Assembly: GCA_013399305.1 (NCBI GenBank)
Contig: VXAI01000038.1
Span: 571,194-635,193 of the forward strand
DNA from: Rostratula benghalensis
Lineage: Eukaryota > Chordata > Aves > Charadriiformes > Rostratulidae
Direction of reading: 5' to 3'
Length of the DNA stretch: 64,000 nt
Below the pieces are notes generated by a model. It was not told the DNA's origin. It saw only the letters and a program-made list of their open reading frames with translations, and searched no databases. Each line of letters starts with the position of its first letter. Positions within the stretch are counted from its first letter, which is position 1. The position numbers were made by a program, and so were the translations under genes. Below, one piece after another: positions 35,746-49,149 of this stretch.

Positions 35746-38700
35746 TCTCAAGATAGCTGAGTGGTGTTTTATTTCTATTCTATGTCCTTGTCGAGATAAT
35801 TTACTGAGTTATTTAAAATAGTTCACCATCAAGTTCTGCATTAATCTCCTAACCTTGCTGTTCTCCAAAGTATTATAAAATTCATTATTATGGCTATTGA
35901 AACCAATCCTAGATGCAGAATTTCAAAAAGACGGGATAATTGTATAACTATGAGCAGAACTAGTTATGCAAGATGAAATAATGAGGTCAAGAAAGTATCA
36001 TGCTTCAAGGCATACATTAGAGGGGTCAGGAAGGAATTACACTCTGCGTGCAGCTCTGCAAACCTGCCTTATCTGAGACTGAAGAGAGGAGAAAAGATGG
36101 GAGTTTGCTGCTCCTCCACATTATTCTTTTGAGTCAAGTAACCACTAAATCCCCTTGGGTTTAGGAGGCAACACACAGGAAGCACAAGAGACCCCAGCTG
36201 GTGAGCTCCTTCACTGAGGAAAAGCTGCATTACAGAAATAAATTATATTTTTTTTCAGTAAGCTGCTGTAAGCCAGCCCGCTAAGGATAGTTAGATATCA
36301 TCTGAGTTTTTTCTTTAAACTTCCTTAAAGAACATCCCATGGAGCTTTCCTGTTCCCTGCAATGCTGTGTTGATGGCTCTACTGAGCTGATATTTTTCAG
36401 CTCTGGGCTTGGGGATGGTAAAATAACAGATAAGAACTGTAACAGGTAAGAACCAAGTGCCTTGGCCACACAGAGCTGGGGCAGTGTCCCAGCTGCTCCG
36501 TGCACACGGGGGACAACACTTTTGGGACAGCTTTTTTTGTTTTTTAATTATTATAAAATTTTATATAAATATATGTATGGATAATATACACCTTTCCATG
36601 TAATTTGCCTTTTTTTGCCCCCCAGCTGTTATTATGACCTTACACAACCCTTGGCTGAGAATGCTTTAGTCAGGACATGGCTTTTTTGTGAATGCTTTTA
36701 AGGCTTCAAATAGACCTGGTGCTTTGTCAAAAGACTCTTTCATGGAGTGAACACCTACATAGGAAACATATTTTAAACACAGATAATAAATGACAGAAAT
36801 GGCAGTGAGCCAAACCTCATGTTTATCTGCAGACTCACTCACCCAGTCAGTCTGCCCAGCACAGGGTGTATTAAGTCAGCTCCGGTTCTTGCAAGTGCTA
36901 CCTGAAGTTGAAGGATTTCTGGAATAATCACAGCAGCCATGTAGCAGCCTTATCCCACTGTGTAGAACAGATTTAAAAATGATAAAGGCTTTCCATGAGA
37001 GACTATAAAAACAGCCTTTGTTTCAAAAGCAAGATCACCTGACAAGTGGGCATCTTTTCTAGAACAAAATTATTTTTCTCTTTTTTCTACTGAGGAAAAA
37101 GCAATCATGCAAACAAAAAAGGGGTCAAAACTCAGATGCTTATATTTGGTCTGATGGACCTTCTTCATGAAAGTTTCTATTAGCTTTGGGAAAAAATGCA
37201 TTTGAGAGGAAAGACAAAAGAGAGAGAAGTAGCTGCATTTTCTGACCTGCTCTATAAAAAAGCAACTATTCTGCATACAGAAAAGCTCCTCCAGCTTGCA
37301 GTGCTGCTGCTCAGCTGGGACAAGGCCCCCCCACGTCAAAATCTGCTAAACTAGAGCCCTTCCTCAGCACAGCATTCCTGAGAATGTGCAAACCCCTTTG
37401 TCCTGTGACAGAGTGCAAGTGTGAGGCTTAACCTTGGTCCTGAGAGCAAACCTGCATCCGCACTCCCCTGGGCCACGCTACTGCCCTGTGACAGGCAGTG
37501 AAGGAGACAGCACCGGACACCAGCCAAAATCAAGCTCTGCTTCATGTCACCTAGGTACGTGAAAGATTAACCTCATCCCAGCTGATATTTATATTCTACC
37601 AGCAAAAATTCAGACCTATCATTACCAAGTTGTTATTTTTAGTTTGGTTGGTGTGTGTCATCCCCTCCCCTCATGTCTGAGTCAGTGTCTTTCCCTTTAT
37701 AAGCATTTCCTCCAGTTGCAGTGACAGGAGGAGGTGGCACTGGGCACAGAGCGGGAGCCAGCTCTGCCCTGCTGCTCGCAGCAGTGGCTCTCTGCTGTGC
37801 CATGTCACACTGGGGGAAAACTGCTATCAGTGCTGAGTGCTGGGGGCTCAGCAACGCCCCTCACCACTGCCACCCGCCGAGCTCACTGGAACCGGAGCTG
37901 GGAGGCAGCTGGTACACATCACAAAACAGATATTTATGAACTTCAGTGCCTCGGCAATGTGCTGGCAAAAGCCTCTCCTTTTCCAGTCCAATTAGAGGTT
38001 ATAACACTCATTTCCAACCAACCCCTCCTAAATCCCCTTGCTTCCTAGGACACCAGTGGTTCTCCCGGGATGGCTGGGATGATGGACACCAGCACAGTGG
38101 GCTCCAAGTGGCGGCAGGCTGCCAGGGATCCCCTCTAATGAGGCTCATCTCCCACCAGCACACACTCCTTCCCTCTGCAATTTATGAACCTGCCCAAAGG
38201 AAAAAGAAGGGCCTCAGGGATGGTTTGCAACCTTGCCACCAGAAAAGACAACGTCACCTTCAAATCTCTCTTCTAGGGGAATGGAAAGAAACCAACTCTA
38301 CAAATACACCGATGCTCTTCAGTAAGATGCACACAGAATAAAGATATATTAAACCACGCAGAAAACATCATAAAAGTTGTTTTCCCTATCTAGATATATA
38401 GTGTTATGTAAATAGGTTAATGGTTCTATGATATTATATAAAGAGATAGATAAAAGTATTAAGACAGAACTTCCCCAAGGTCTGTCCTCTGGGGCACCTA
38501 CAGGTGCTTTTATGCCAGCCTGCATCAGCTTTGCTCGGTGTACGTGGCAGCAGCACTCACTGCTTCCTTTCAGAGAAAGTGGACTGGGTGGTCCACACGT
38601 AGACTGTGGGTTGCCCACAAACTCATCTCAAGCAAGGCAAGCACTTAGCATCATTGTGGCACGCAACCATATTTTATGGTAATACATTTTAGTAACAGAA

Positions 38701-40091
38701 ACATGAGGGTTTTTAAACACTTCTTGGGCAGAAGGAAAACGAACACATAGTTCCTGTCCTGACAAAAGGGTAAGTCATGGTAGACATCAGGCAGCTTCAC
38801 AGCCAGGTCCCAGTCACTGCAGCCTAAATGCCTCCAAATCCGGTGACTGGAGGAGGGTCCCTCTGGGTTACTGAGCAGCTCACAGTTTAGAGCCCCAGGG
38901 CAGCCTCTCACCAGCTGTGGGTGCCCTCACTCACCCACATGGAACACGTTGCTTAAGGAGATCCTTCCCTAACTGTAGTTTCTCAAGTGATCTGCAGTGA
39001 TTTTATCTAACTATCCATTCTGCTTCACATCTCAGTACAAAATACATGGCACTATCATGATGGGCTGAGAGTACGAGCGTATCAGCCATTGTATTAAATA
39101 ACTAATATTAAAAAAAGTTTCAAATTACTATTCCCCCTCCCAAGAAATGATATTTCAATAGTTTTACCCTATCTTTTAGAAACATCATTAAAAGACAATT
39201 TCACTTCTTTCTTGCCAATTCGCAACTTCAAAGAGAATGTAACGGCATCAGTGAAATAAAGATTTTGATACGAGTAAGAGTTTTGCCTTCATGGATGTAT
39301 AATTTAAACTGCCATACTTTTGGAACATTTATGACACAAAACATAGTCAGTCAGTAATAATCGTGTCCCTCAAGACATCTACTAATTTGTCTTATTGCCT
39401 TTTTATTTTTGTCCCCTTTCGTTTTCTGAAATATAATCATAGTTCAGTGACTTCGTCTGCAAGGAATCCAGCAACAAAGCTTTTGCTGTAATGATGTACA
39501 ACAAATGAATCACAATTCTTTAATCACCCTGTTCCCTTTATTGTCGTCTCATCTGAATTCACAGGCTCCAAAAAAAAATTCAATTATATTTGCAATTTCT
39601 TCACAAAAAAACCCCCACACACAGAACTGAAAACATAATGGTCTCTACGCTTTCTGAAAAATAAAACAAAAATAAAAAATAATCATAATTTACTGCAAAA
39701 ACAGAGAGCATGTTTTCAGACGTCAAAGCTTTCTGCATCCTCAGAGGAAGAAGAAATGGCACTGAAGTACTACATGGTTTTTTTCTGCCACGTGATTCTA
39801 CACAATGCACAAAAGCAACCTTTCCCCGCTGGAATAAAACCAAAGGTGCTGTTACAAAAGAATCATGAGATGAGATTGAAATTACAGTTGTTTTGGTTTG
39901 TTTTTTTAAATTATTCCCATTTAAGACTCAATGATGGCAAAAAAGTACTGCATAGCAAGAGGAATCAGCACCCTGGATGCACAACTGCCACCAGAGCAGC
40001 TACACGTGCCTACAGGGCCTCATTATTGGATGAAGAATCATCTTGAAAGTAATTTCTTAGTATTTGCAGGGGAAGAAACACTTGTACTGGC

Positions 40092-40104
40092 TTTTTTTTT
40101 TTTT
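40092..40104. repeat. Poly(T) run, 13 bp
   Basis: An uninterrupted T homopolymer. It encodes the phenylalanine run near the start of the spurious open frame that crosses it. Confidence 0.85.
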
Positions 40105-41740
40105 CTTGTCTCTTGCTCTCACAATGATGAACAGTAATGAAATTCCCCTGTGCTGTACCTCAGAAACTGCCTTTTCTGTTGACACACTCCTGCTTGCTAG
40201 CTATGATCTTGCTTGTGAATCTTTTTGGTTGAGAGCATGTCCCACGCCTCACTTACCCTGTATTCTTACAAGATTTTCAGATAAAAGGCCAGCTTCTGAC
40301 ATACCATCCACAATACTTTCTGCAAGCCTCAAAAGACTGTTTTTAAGCATTTCTAAGGGACCTAGTATCCCAGGGACTTTCAGGAGGGAGCAGAAACCCA
40401 GCCCCTTGCCCCATCCCAAAGCAAATCACTCAAAAGAGGGGCTGAGCATGCTCAGGTTGATGCACGAAGCCTGGCAAAGGTTTGATGAACGAGAGCCTGG
40501 TTCTAGAGGAAAAGCAAAATCCACAGAGCAAATTCCCTCAATCTGCTCAAAAGATAAAATGAGACAAACTGGTATGTACCTCTTCTTCTTTTAAGATAAT
40601 CATCTTCAATTTCAACCAGTCCATTTTCACATTTTGGGTTTTCAACCCACATTCCCCAAAGTAATTTGCACATGAAAACTGGGCAAACAGATGTCGTTCC
40701 ATGTAATCATTCCACATAAATGCTGTTTGTGCATATAAATTACATTTTCCTATCTCTAGAAAATTGACACACTAAAAGGAAAATTATTTATCTATAGACA
40801 AGTCAAGAAACATCAAGAATAAATATTTAATTATGCAACTAACTTTAAAAACAAGGGGATCTCACCAAGTTTATCACACTAAAGAGGATTCTGTACTTCA
40901 AATGAATATTAGCATCCAATTTAAGTACATCCAATTTCTACATTGAGACCACTTGAACATTTGGCTAAAGAGCTATGGCCATATCCTGATCTTACTAACA
41001 CTCTCACAGAACCAGTGACACCAACAAAGTTTGTCTAGATTTTCACCCAATTTGGGCACCTTAGAGAGATCATCTCTCTCTCTCATTTAATGATCTCTTC
41101 TTTTTTTAGGAGAACAGTGTAAAACCTCACCAGTCCAAATCAAGGTATTCTCTTCCTGTTGGGAGAGGACAAGAAACCTGTAAACATATTGACATAATTA
41201 TCTCCCATAAGCTTTATGCAAATCCAAAGCTTTCATTTGTGGAAGGTGAGGAAATGTGCTTCCAAAGCAACCACTCCAGATGTAATTTTGCAGAAGCAAT
41301 TAGTTTTAAACTTGAGAACAAGAGAATTTAATTCTTCTCCTAAGAGACAGTAATGCTCTTTTAAATATATGCACAGGCATTTAGATATTATATATGCACT
41401 AGAATAACAGTAACTAATGAATAATAATTTGCAGATTGCTCTCCTTTTTTCCATGGCTTTAGCTTTCAGCCCCAGGGGGTCCAACTGTACTGGCAAGGCC
41501 AGAGGGAAAGTAGAAGGAACCGAGTTGAAACTACAAATGCTGTCCAGTTTCTCATTCTACAAACCCATCAACATGCCCCGCTTCTGCAGATTCATACCCA
41601 GCCAAACTTCAAAGCCAGATACCAAATCATGGGAGGCTTTTGCACCAAATGCCAAGGTTTGTAACTAATGATATTTAAGTTCTAGGTAAGAAAAGGTATG
41701 ACGATACAGAAACTTCCAAGCAAATTTGAGGTTAGCAGAA

Positions 41741-41820
41741 CTTAAAGAATCGTACAACTGTCTAGGTTGGAAGGGACCTTTAAGATCATCTAGTCCAATC
41801 CAACCATCAGCCTAACTCTG
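41741..41820 (-). mobile_element. CR1 LINE 3'-tail fragment
   Basis: The plus strand shows a degenerate octamer (AGAATCGTACAACTG), then GGTTGGAAGGGACCTTTAAG and ATCATCTAGTCCAA, which is the reversed extreme 3' end of CR1. Only about 80 bp remain, so this is a very short 5'-truncated copy. Confidence 0.9.
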
Positions 41821-44800
41821 GTTAAGAAAAATCAACCAAACAAAACCCACCCCCATCACTAAGGAAGAGCAGCAACGATCCGTGAGAGCCAGATCCCCTG
41901 CCCAAGAACTAAAACTGGCGGCAAAAGTAGCTTAAACGTTACTGAAGAGGTTCAGTAGGAGCCATTCCCAGGCCTGCTCAGCAGCAGGGACTTGGGGTTC
42001 AGTGCTGATCACCTCCCTTCAACAATTGTACTGAGTGGAAATGTGCCACACAACCGGGCAGGTTACAAAACTGAACGGATTGTAAGAGGACCTGCAAAGA
42101 GAGGAGCTGTTCTCTTCGGCGTAGGATTACTCCTGTGAGAACATGCCTGGTTTTGCTCAGTGGTGTAAATTCAAGGTGTTTCAGTGGAAGACTGCATTCA
42201 CATCATCTGAATTAGTGTGAATTCTTGCACCAGCAACTTCTCACACACAAGACTTTGTGCTTTGTTGTGCTGAGAAGCACGTGGACAGACATGCACAAAA
42301 CCTGTAACCACCAAATTGGTTTAAAACCCCCCTGAGCCCCAAGTCTAGCACATTTGCTTTAAGAACCTAAATATAAAGGATATAACAGCAGAGTCAAGCC
42401 ATTTCAATGAGATTTCTGTAATTCTATCTAGATTTCAAAGATCTATTATTTAAAATTACCTATTTGTCATTTAAGCCCAAATACTGCCAATAGCAGATTA
42501 TACTTAAAATTATTTTAACAGGCTTAACTCCCACACAACGAACATTGCAACACAGAATGGGAACACTGGGGAATTTGTTTCCCAGACAGAAAAGTTTAGA
42601 CTGTGAAGTAGCACAGAGAAAAAGAATTATCAAACAGAATAACATGTTCTCCTAATATAAGTCTATTTAGGGAGTAGCCTACAGGAACGATGTAGGCGAT
42701 TAACCTATATCCCTCCAATTTCTACTTTGGCATGGCTCTTCTTTATTTTCCCTAAGCTCACTATTCGCTGGAAGTATGGAAATTCAGGGCAGCAGGATAA
42801 ACAGCACCAAAAGAAATAAATATCCAGATTTTCCTGGCACTTTGCTACTGGGCTGCTTCTGAACCATATGTGAAGGTGTTCATCTTCAACCTTGCTTTTA
42901 CACTATGAAGGTAGATCATTCAAACAATTTACCTCTCTTGTTTGCTACTATGCCATGCACACTTGTGAATAAACACATACCTGTGTGTATCTCAGCAGAC
43001 TCTACTCTTACAGCCCTCTGTTTTTATTCCCTGTCCTCTACTACTTCTATGACACTACACACTTTTTTTTAGCACGTGGGAATTATCCTTTTGCATGATT
43101 CTTCATAAAATCTGGTTGTAGAAAAGTGACCCTGGACGAGTCTACTTAAATTTTTCTCCTCTGCATGGAAACCACCCGCTTAAGAGTTGTTTCTATCAAT
43201 CTTGTCCAACAACCCAGAAAAATTACAGTTCTAGAAATGCTCTGGAGATAACAGCAAAGCTCATGGTTATACAATATGGAAAATGGAATATGTGCACTCG
43301 AATCCTACAGTCATCTATGCCAGCACCTGAGCCACTACATCCCTTCCCTCCATGGACCACAACTGCCATAGCTTAAGGTTGTAGGGAAGCACCTAGAAAA
43401 TACTTATAAGGGAAGAGAAAATCAGAAAGAATGAATTCTGGCACATCCACCTCCCCCCTATATAAAAGAGGAACAGCAAATGTTTGCTAAAACAATTTGC
43501 AAAAGTATAAAGCAGCCTGCATTACTGTACCTCCCCAGCACCTTTACTGGACTGCTCCCATTTATTTCATACTGGCAATTCTAAATAATATATTATTTCA
43601 TTTAGTTCAAAACCTCTGAGAAGGCTTATCCCTCAGGTTTGCATAAATTGCTTCCCTTGACAACACACTCCATTTCTTTGAAAAATCCCAGCGTGTCTCC
43701 AGGTTTGGCGTGTTTCACTCAGGAAGCTAAAATAAATTATTACAGAGTAAATAGCATTGCCAGTGAAACTACACTCACTCTGTAGGCACCTGCCTTATAT
43801 TGTGCTCATAAAAATGCATATGCCAACCTGCTGCTAGAAAATTCCCCAATTCTCAAACCCCTTCTTTACTTGATGCATGCAGTGCCCTCAGCGATCAAAA
43901 TGACACTCTTCAGTGATGCTCTTCCTTTACTGCTCCTACAGGTGACATTTATGCCATCCTTGCCTCCACCAGCCTACTTATTCCCTTCACCCTACCGATC
44001 TGTCTCTTCATTTTCCATTCTGTTTCCTGGAGCCATTCACTAGCTCATAGGAAAGAGCCCAGGGTAAGGTCAGAGATACTGGCATTAACCCAGGGTCTAA
44101 CTTTCATGCATTATAGCAAAAAAATGTTCATTTCAATATTTTTTTTCTCTGAAAGTAAAAAACGTGTAGGTACTTCAATACTAGGTTTTTCATGATTTCC
44201 TAAAAGATACTTCAAAAAAAAAGCCACCTCTAGACTTTGCCCCAAGCTAGAACTATTTAACTATTTAGTTTCTCTTCAATTGATAAACAAAGTTCAGCTT
44301 CTCCTTTTGCCCATTTTACAAGGTAGAACATCAAAGAACAATTTTCCTCCTTTTCTGTCTGTGAAAATAATGATTCTCCCTCCCATTATTATCAGATACA
44401 CAAATAATATTACACATACATCAGTACAGCACCCTTCAGCCAGGACTGGTACAAATGCAGTGAAACATTTCAATATCATTTAAAACAAAGATTCAAAGGA
44501 TTCCCTGTCATCCAAGACACAAACATTATGACAGCCAAAACTACACAGGTATAAGAAAGTCTTCTTGAACCATAAAAAATAGATTTCAAATTATACTTAC
44601 TTACATACGCCTTCACATTTTAATTTTAAGCTTTTAAAAGATGCATGTAATAAAATCTGAAAGGAAAAATCGTTCAGAACTAATCTCAAACTATGAATTT
44701 CAGAAGCTTTTGGATTTGAGTTTGCTAATATGCCCAGTATAATGTACACTTTTGCATATGAATGGTATCGGGGGCTATCAATAGCTCATTCCGGTCTGCA

Positions 44801-45239
44801 AAAGGAGAAAAGAGATGACCCAGAAGCATCTCCAGAATTGTCTTCGGTGTTGACTAGAGCCTTTTCTCTTCCTCTGTCTCTTCTTTGCAATGATGAAGTC
44901 TGTTAGCAAGAGGAAACAGAGTTTTGAGAGTCATTACCTGAACACAAGAAGAGATGTCATGACCCCAAGCAGGATAAAAGCTGCAGAGCCTGCCCAAAAG
45001 AGGTAAATATGCTCCACAGCAGACAAACAGCCCATTTGGAGGCTCCTCTCAGTATTTACCACATGCCAATAATGGTTTGCACTATATTGTCTCAGACATA
45101 GACATCTCTCCTGCCACAATGAAAGCTTCCCCTGCATTTCACGGGGGACAGAAGGTCACTGCAAACTACAGAAATACCCCAGTGACTGATCATTCCAACC
45201 AGAGGTTTGTCTTGGAGAAAAAGATTTTGCATTTCTGTG
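41821..45239. other. Unique non-coding DNA
   Basis: No gene or interspersed repeat is recognised apart from the small candidate exon at 44938-44989. The sequence is AT-rich with only short open frames. Confidence 0.55.
44938..44989 (-). other. Candidate small exon encoding a membrane helix
   Basis: On the minus strand the acceptor TTTACCTCTTTTGGGCAG precedes 52 nt that end at the donor CAG|GTAATG. The translation, SAAFILLGVMTSLLVF, is strongly hydrophobic. With the codons upstream (IYLFWAG) it would form a full membrane-spanning helix of about 23 residues, so the real exon, if any, may begin further upstream. It exits with two bases, which fits the one-base entry of the candidate at 22475-22689. 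T-rich DNA readily gives hydrophobic translations, so this is weak evidence. Confidence 0.17.
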
Positions 45240-45792
45240 AGGCCCTTCCCCAGCTCCATTGCCCTCCTCTGCACTCGCTCCAGCCCCTCCAGATCTCTCC
45301 TGTGGTGAGGTGCCCACAACTGGACACAACACTCAAGGGGTGGCCTCACCAGTGCTGAGTCCAGGGAGACACTCACCTACCTTCTTCTGCTGGTCACACC
45401 ATTTCTTATACAAGCCAGGATGCCATAGGCCTTCTTGGCCACCTGGGCACACTGCTGGCTCGCATCCAGCCGCTTGTCAACCAGAGCCCCCAGGTCCTTT
45501 TCTGCCAGGGAGCTCCAGCCACCCTGCCCCAAGCCTGTAGCACTGCACAGGGTTGGTGTGGCCCAAGTGCAGGACCTGGCACTTGGCCTTGTTGAACCTC
45601 ATACCATTGACATTGGGCCATCCATCCAACCTATCCAAATCCCTCTGTAGAGCTTCCCTGCCCTCATGCAGATCAACATGCCCACCTAACAGTGTCATCT
45701 GCAAACGTACTGATGGTACACTCTATATCCTTGATGAGATCATCAAGAAAGACATTAAACAAAAATGGTCCCAACGCTGAGCCCTGTCGGTG
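45240..45792 (-). mobile_element. CR1 LINE internal fragment, both ends missing
   Basis: On the minus strand this covers the C-terminal half of the CR1 reverse transcriptase. It retains FADDT (45693-45704), but a small deletion directly after it shifts the frame into [18 protein letters not shown], then [17 protein letters not shown], and later [17 protein letters not shown] and [15 protein letters not shown]. It stops matching at about 45240, well before the normal CR1 C-terminus and octamer tail. CR1 insertions usually keep their 3' end, so the 3' part was probably lost by a later deletion or is too diverged to see. The sequence differs from the 20471 copy enough to suggest another subfamily. 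Confidence 0.92.
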
Positions 45793-48700
45793 TTAAAGCA
45801 CAACGTTTGCAACACCGTGGAGCAAAAACACGTGTTTGCCCTTTGGAAAAGGTGAGAGTTTATTTCCAGTGTCAAAGCTGAAAGACAACCAGGGCAAGAA
45901 AGAAAGAAGATCGTTACAGTCTTTTTGCTCTTATTTACTGAAAAATTCAAATCCAAATGGAATTTTGGCTTCACAATTTTCCCAGAACTTTGCAGAGATT
46001 TACAACATCAAATCTCCTTCCTGGCACAGGAAAGACAGAGTTTACCAGGAGACATCCATTTGCAGTATTTGGTTTTTAGCTCTGTCATGCCCTGCTTTTC
46101 TGAGGAAGACTTCCCTGGTTTTACCACCAAATACCTGACTACACTGGAGCATGACACTATGGGCTGTGATAATTCTATAAATGGCTGCTGTGCAGTTGAA
46201 CTCCTGGAAAATGTAAATGTAAATGAAAAGCTGAAATCCTGGAAAAAGGGATGCAAACATTGCCACAGACTGAAACATCTACTTATTTTTAGGTCAACTA
46301 ATGTCTTTGTATCAAATCTAACAAGAGAATGTTATACATATGATGGATTCCAATAAGCATGGGTTTAGTCCATCCTGCATCAATACCGCAGGTAAAGAAG
46401 GATTCTCAGTAGTTCTTTTACAAAATTCAAAATATTAACAACTTTGAGGTTGAAATGACCATGCTAGGCACCTGTCCTAGTACAGAACATTTTCCTGGCA
46501 ACGATTAAGATAAACTGTTCAGACAGCACTGTGGTACGGGGCAGGGAGGACTGCATCACTTGAACAACATTAAACAATTCTTCACATCTGCTCAGCTGAG
46601 ACACCCTTGCAGCTGTGTGCTTTGTTAGAGGGAATTACAAATTTGGAACCAGGTAGTTTTCATCCAAGTTATAAACATTTGGAAAAAAACTCATTGTGTA
46701 CATGCTCAATAGAGACTAGTTACAGTTAATTAATTCCCGTGTTTATGTGTTCTTCCACACCAGATGGATTGGTGAGCTATTTGAGCACTCCCAAACAGGA
46801 CATTTTTTGGCAAGTTCTTTACAGAGACTGGACACCACTGGCAGTTTGGCAGCGGCTCCGTACTGCTATGAACAATGAATAACTAACGCTGACAGGCTCA
46901 GCTGTTCTGCTGTTCCAGGAAACGTGCTTCTGTCTTGATAAACCAGCTTAGTGAGCATAATAAAGAGCCAGATCCAAACAGGCTTGGGCTGGATGTTTAT
47001 CCATAACCGCAGAGTATGCAGCCTTTCTCCAGCAGAAGCCATTTCCATGGAAATTCCAGCCAGACACCATTACAAATGCTTCCTCTGGTTTTAGACCTAA
47101 GTACAACACAAAGTGAGAAATCACTCTGATGTGTATGTCTTCTGTACCTTCCACAGGAAAATGAGGAATCCATTTCACAGATGAAATGGCACATACCAAG
47201 ATTTATATTAAGCCTCTAAAATGCTCTTGGTAAAGGTGAGTAACAGCTAAACTTGGAGAGCATGTAATGGTAAAATAGGGCAGAAGATTGAACTGTTAAA
47301 AAAGTCAGTGTTCTATAATTTTTCTGCAGAAAACCAAATCTATGTCGGGGTAAAAAAAGACTATTTATGCAAATAGCTGTTGAAAAATACTCAGGAATTA
47401 TTGAAGAGAAAGGAATTCAGTTTTAAAAAGCCATCCATTTTGCAGGTTTCTTGTGTGCCTCTCCTCGTAGTCTCCTCTCAGATGTTTTTCTTTTAATCTT
47501 TAAATTGAGAACATCTACTTATTTCCAATCCTCTGCCACACAGTTATATACGCTACTTTGCATTCAGCAGGGGCCACCAGGAGCCAGTAAAAGATCTTCC
47601 TGGAGTTTTTGCGTATCAGGAGTAGGAAGATAAGTACTCAGAAAAGTAAAAAAAAACCCTAATATTCAGACATGGAACTTCCTATGAAGTTAGAGTGATC
47701 TTAAATTTAACTGATATTAGATCCGGCCTTCATTGAACACGAGCAAAAGTCTGCCCCAGCTGATTTCCAAATATCTATGAAGGGTTCTTATACTGAAAGC
47801 TGTACCTTCAAATAAAAGCATCTGAAACAACCGCCCCCTGCAAAAAACCAAACAGCCTGAACCTGTGAAGAACCACCTCTGGCCCACACAGCAGTAAAAT
47901 CTCAGCAGCATTACAGTCAGAGTTGGTTAAATATTTATTGCCTGGCAATTTTAGCTCTTTTTTACACATTATCCACTCAGAATAGCTCCCAAATTGTCTC
48001 ACAAGAAAAAAAACAGGGCTGGAGCATCAACCTCAGTCACAACCCCACTGTTTCTGGCCATAACCTCATCTCTTAATGCTTAAGAAATTGTCTTTTCATA
48101 ACTCAATTTTTGGGATATCGTACAACATATTCAAGAAGCATCAGGAGACAAAGTAGCAACAAAAAATGATGAAATATTTTAGGCTTTACTGGTGCAGTAT
48201 TTCACATTAACTGTTTTCAGGATATGGCTATAATCTGTAAGTCAAAGGGACATTAACTACGACTTCCCTGAGGTCCCAGCTAGCCATCCACTAGGAAGTG
48301 TGACACCTTGGCTCTTGCATATTGCTGCAATCTTCAGACTAGGGAAGACAGCTCCTGCTGTGCTGCTGAAGCCCTGTTAAGAATGGAGCTAATCCATGAG
48401 GATCATCCATCAGGGCTGTGTTCCTCCAGTGGGAAAGGCAGAGGGAGGCTCAAACTTCCTTTAGGCTGTGCAGTTGGCAGTGAGCCCCACCACAGCCACC
48501 CAGGGCATGACAAGGACATCTCCAGACCAGCAGTGCTAGTGAAGGACACACATCCAGCAGAATATCAGGTGTTGGAGGAGCAGAACAGATCTGGTTCCCT
48601 AGGAAAGAGAAAGGCAGGTTTGCACTACAAGAAAGCAGTTCCCCTAATGTATACATACAGGCAGAGCTGGAAAAACATTTCACCTTCACAGAAAACAGGA

Positions 48701-49124
48701 ACGTGATTGTCTTTCTAAGCAAATAATATTTCCCTGACAGACAGCAAGTGTCAGACAGCATCAGCCACCTTCGTTACAATTTTTTTCTCCAGCCTTTCAG
48801 CTTCACCTCAAAATAATTTATGATCTCCATGGTATATAAAAACACCTTTCTTTTAAAAGGAGTTACGCCCTTCTGCTAAGAAAGCAGCACTGAAATATTT
48901 TTGTAACATTCACCTGAAACACGTCTCTCGATATGTAACTAAATTATGCATGACTGAGATGCTTATGATTACTGGATACAGTTAAAAGAATATGGGAGCC
49001 CAGAAGCACAGAAGTCTCCCTGCACTGAGGCATCACGTCCCTCCCACAGTTACCACCCAAAACTGAAACAGACTCTGACTGCATTAAGAGAATTTGAGAC
49101 CAAGCAAAATTTTGATAAGGCGGA
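45793..49124. other. Unique non-coding DNA
   Basis: No gene recognised. The plus-strand open frame 45925-46356 (143 codons) follows the CR1 fragment directly. It has several cysteines but no family motif and no splice borders of note. The remainder is unremarkable. Confidence 0.5.
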
Positions 49125-49149
49125 GGGGGGTGGGGGTGGGAAGAGGGGG
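49125..49149 (+). other. Canonical G-quadruplex motif
   Basis: Four G runs of 6, 5, 3 and 5 are separated by loops of 1, 1 and 4 nt (GGGGGG-T-GGGGG-T-GGG-AAGA-GGGGG). This fits the usual G3+N1-7 definition, and the one-base loops favour a stable parallel quadruplex. No promoter or gene start is recognisable nearby. Confidence 0.85.

Larger units (their letters stand above)
32219..41740. other. Unique non-coding DNA with scattered simple repeats
   Basis: No gene recognised in this 9.5-kb stretch. It contains a GAT repeat (33245-33278), a short duplication (35566-35623), a poly(A) run (35728-35745), an AT-rich patch around 36536-36600 and a poly(T) run (40092-40104). The longest open frame, plus strand 40064-40594, begins across the poly(T) run and has no recognisable content. 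GC-richer DNA at 37700-38100 lengthens open frames there. Confidence 0.5.

Noticed and set aside
40064..40594. Longest open frame in the window (176 codons, +)
   Set aside because: It starts through a poly(T) run, shows no domain and has no splice or promoter context. With about 6% stop codons per frame in this composition, frames of 140-180 codons are near the chance maximum for 64 kb.
45925..46356. 143-codon cysteine-containing open frame (+) next to a CR1 fragment
   Set aside because: No family motif, no splice context, and length within chance expectation.
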